35,017 nucleotides of DNA from an uncultured Bacteroidota bacterium (GTDB lineage: Bacteria > Bacteroidota > Bacteroidia > UKL13-3): contig CAINMV010000032.1 of assembly GCA_903850915.1 (NCBI GenBank), positions 1 through 35,017 of the forward strand. Reading direction: 5' to 3'. The translations under genes and the position numbers were made by a program. Of the stretch, positions 35,001-35,017 are shown one piece after another (the stretch's first letter is position 1; each line of letters opens with the position of its first letter). The notes below the pieces were generated by a model. The model was not told the origin of the DNA and did no database searches. It worked only from the letters and a program-made list of their open reading frames with translations.

Positions 35001-35017
35001 AGGTTGAACCTGTAACA
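29017..35017 (-). CDS. Giant HYR-repeat surface protein with T9SS sorting domain, 5' end missing
   Basis: The frame is open to the right edge, so the start and signal peptide lie outside; about 2000 residues are present. At least 19 full HYR-type (Ig-like) units of 80-95 residues follow each other, each opening with a DNQAPTITC-like strand and closing with DASGNxxTCSFxVTVID or a variant. Units come in two subtypes, and one carries an inserted domain of about 140 residues (34135-34560). The last 85 residues (LNVFPNPTSGAFNVDI onward) are a type A T9SS signal. Such proteins are long surface stalks or adhesins. Asp/Asn-rich loops suggest calcium binding (inference). It is terminated by the hairpin at 28959-28992. 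Confidence 0.93.
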   Translation of the reverse strand, partial: VTGSTLAGSIFEKGTTTVVWTITDASSNSTTVSQTIVVYDDQTPTITSAGNQSVSSDPGKCTYTLTGSSWDATFSDNCSGYTITNDFNSGTTLDGAIFDKGTTTIVWTSTDASSNSTTVSQTIVVYDDQTPTINCIADVTVSMDLAACGATLCAGESDFKGAYAFANWTELTEGDASITKVDSSELILHGSNSGEGALEQTDYSIEIPCDAKISFDYNYTTVDEAEAASFDPFGYTINGVLNPIVGGTEITDSGSRSIHVSKGQVFSFNISSVDGMNGAASATIRNFKVDYSITPTYSDNCGVTSVTAVRSDSARSLSDIFPVGTTNVVWSVSDAAGNTASCSMNVTVIDDVNPTISCVDAQTRATDIGFNDYTVNGTELDPAFDDNCTGATITNDVNSSASLNGEILALGSHTIHWTVTDASGNSATCETSVLISDDQSPTIACVGDHGRSTDDANCYYTVIGDEFDATFTDNETATCIITNDHNSGSSLSGSTFPVGATTVTWTVTDVSSHTATCSFIVTVFDNQTPTITCVNNQTRYLSTGCNYTVSGAEFDPNHSDNCSGEIISNDYQSGTTLDGAEFPEGTTTVFWTIRDASDNETICSFEVFVADNFAPSISCTGTLTVASTTGMCGYVAISDELDPLTSDNCGIPTLYNDYNSSSTLADAYFTGTTIVNWMVTDASGNTASCTSTIIVIDLESPTISCIGSQSRYTTLNSCDYLVIGDELDPTFDDNCSGSTLSNNLSSGSSLAGNTLPQGTTEVVWTATDANGNQTTCMTSITVIDNQSPTLSCASDITIYTSISGCTSDHIILDPVSDNCTNATWGYSLSGSTIATDSSIADGSNSATIEFNTGITLVTISATDGDNNAIECGYTITVIDNTPPTVNCVGDQTRNISATCSYTAVGTEFDPSSYGDNCSSSTIAITNNYNNSCCTLAGATFPAGITTVIWTVTDASGNTTTCSFNVVIVDNQAPAITCVGNQTRNTDASSCSYEVDGAEFDPSSYSDNCSSASIVNDYNSSASLNGASFGKGSTTVVWTVTDGAGNTSTCSFVVTIIDNENPTMSCLSSQTRGTNTGCTYVVSGSEFNPATFDDNCTGATISNNYNNGTSLSGAVFAKGTTTVLWTVTDASGNLATCSTNITIVDLEAPTINCAINQSRCTNAGLCTYTVSGTEFDPTYSDNCTGTITVSNDNNRSSSLGGAVLNKGTNTIVWTVTDASGNTNTCSTVINVVDNIAPTITCASNITMNVITNTNAANYTITDPINDNCTGSVWSYVLSGATSGSASNINDGDGSGLVSFNKGVTLVTISGHDASSNLATGCSFTVTVIDNQAPIVTCPGNQTIYATATCTSTYTINDPLTDNGNNAKWSYTLSGVTSGGASNIADGTSSGSITFNKGITTVTLNATDGVSNATPCSFTVTVLDNQAPTLVCGSNQTINVIANTCAANYTIVDPITDNCNGSTWGYIISGSTTANVDGISDGSGNRTVSLNKGSNLITLSGTDGRNNATGCSFTIVVKDNQAPVIACVSYQTIYTGSSSTGSYTIADPISDNCSGATWNYTLAGATSGSASAIADGTSSGPLSLNKGITSIALSGTDGTNAANTCAFRVTVIDNYAPTITCVSNKTVTSCVATSQVLTSPITDNCTGAKWSYTLTGATSGSGLNIAQGTNATVTVNPGITTVTYSGVDASGNTASGCTYTINVRDNVPPAVSCPSNITVSVASATCATAATYKLPAITITDNCSNPKWSYVVSGATTGSGSNYLSGAQSGYQQLNRGVNNIAITATDISGNNATCAYTITVDDGVAPTIACPSNRTVSSGCSSIIASPISDNCTSSSLKWGYTLSGATSGSQSGIAYSSTATPTFNYGVTTVTLSGTDGVRAATTCSFTVNSTDGYCGLGKTSPNSTSQTPAEPKGKVDLNVFPNPTSGAFNVDIKSDLQGPLTITIYNYLGQEIQTISKPDFTGTDKVLIDLNDVASTYYMVKVEMAGKTMYKKVIVTKR
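34135..34560 (-). other. Non-HYR domain inserted inside an HYR unit
   Basis: About 142 codons interrupt one unit between its second strand (AACGATL) and its SDNCG turn. The insert contains LILHGSNSGEGALEQTDYSI, ISFDYNYTT, DPFGYTINGVLNPI and VSKGQVFSFNISSVDG. It looks like a beta-sandwich (jelly-roll or lectin-like) module seen in other surface proteins. The host unit resumes afterwards with its normal TNVVWSVSDAAGN end. Confidence 0.65.
34621..35017 (-). repeat. Near-identical 261-base tandem repeat at window edge
   Basis: A 261-base unit starting at 34621 begins again at 34882 and runs to the edge. The first 70 bases of the two copies differ at one position, and the following 65 are more diverged. 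This is far closer than other HYR units in the gene, which indicates a recent duplication or gene conversion and probably more copies to the right. Confidence 0.85.

Larger units (their letters stand above)
29346..35017 (-). repeat. Tandem HYR-coding repeats, two subtypes
   Basis: Nineteen full units plus a partial one at the edge. Subtype A has EFDP...DNCSG, NDYNSSxSLxGAxF and GTTTVVWTVTDASGN. Subtype B has DPITDNC, KWSYTLSGATSGSASNIADG and FNKGITTVTLSGTDG. In translation order, units 1-7 and 9-12 are A, and units 8 and 13-19 are B. Copies are mostly diverged at DNA level, except near the right edge. Confidence 0.85.

Noticed and set aside
29346-35017. CRISPR-like array because of regular repeats
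   Set aside because: The period is about 260-285 bases, copies are diverged, and the frame is open throughout, so it is a coding repeat.

Overview
The window is a piece of a Bacteroidota chromosome. The signs are three proteins with type IX secretion (T9SS) C-terminal sorting domains, several short lipoproteins, an Omp28-family lipoprotein, a propeller-type sensor kinase with a LytTR regulator, and the cytochrome oxidase gene order of this phylum. The DNA is AT-rich and Shine-Dalgarno sites are mostly absent. No tRNA, rRNA, CRISPR array, transposase or prophage gene was seen. The species cannot be named from the sequence alone.

Left part (1-4248, minus strand): a cytochrome c oxidase operon with subunit II (carrying an N-terminal cytochrome c domain), subunit I, and a partial CtaA/COX15-like membrane protein that leaves the window. 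Next (4249-9968) come a 368-base gap with the probable oxidase promoter, a 1438-residue secreted hydrolase/beta-helix protein, a lipoprotein, and a gap holding a clear terminator and two copies of a 60-base element with an internal 21-base period.

Centre (9969-18601): a sensor kinase/LytTR regulator operon (minus), a TylF-like methyltransferase (plus), a ComA-like phosphosulfolactate synthase (minus), a secreted seven-repeat propeller protein (plus) and a UbiG-like methyltransferase (minus). From 18659 to 22231 on the plus strand, rnhB is followed by a tightly packed set of four genes: hexapeptide acyltransferase, acyl carrier protein, short-chain reductase and acyl-activating ligase. This set looks like a small machine that loads, reduces and transfers a carrier-bound acyl group. 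It is the best candidate here for an undescribed pathway.

Right part (22256-35017): a LolD/MacB-type ABC ATPase, an orphan 2-oxoacid:ferredoxin oxidoreductase beta subunit, a three-gene envelope operon (DUF6029-like barrel, Omp28-like lipoprotein, DUF1684 lipoprotein), a small lipoprotein, a cation diffusion facilitator, a strong terminator, and the 3' part of a giant surface protein. That protein has at least 19 HYR-type repeats, one carrying an inserted domain, ends in a T9SS signal, and continues beyond the right edge.

Several genes start at codons other than the longest possible one. Corrected starts are given in the entries. All family names come from motif recognition by eye; no database search was run.
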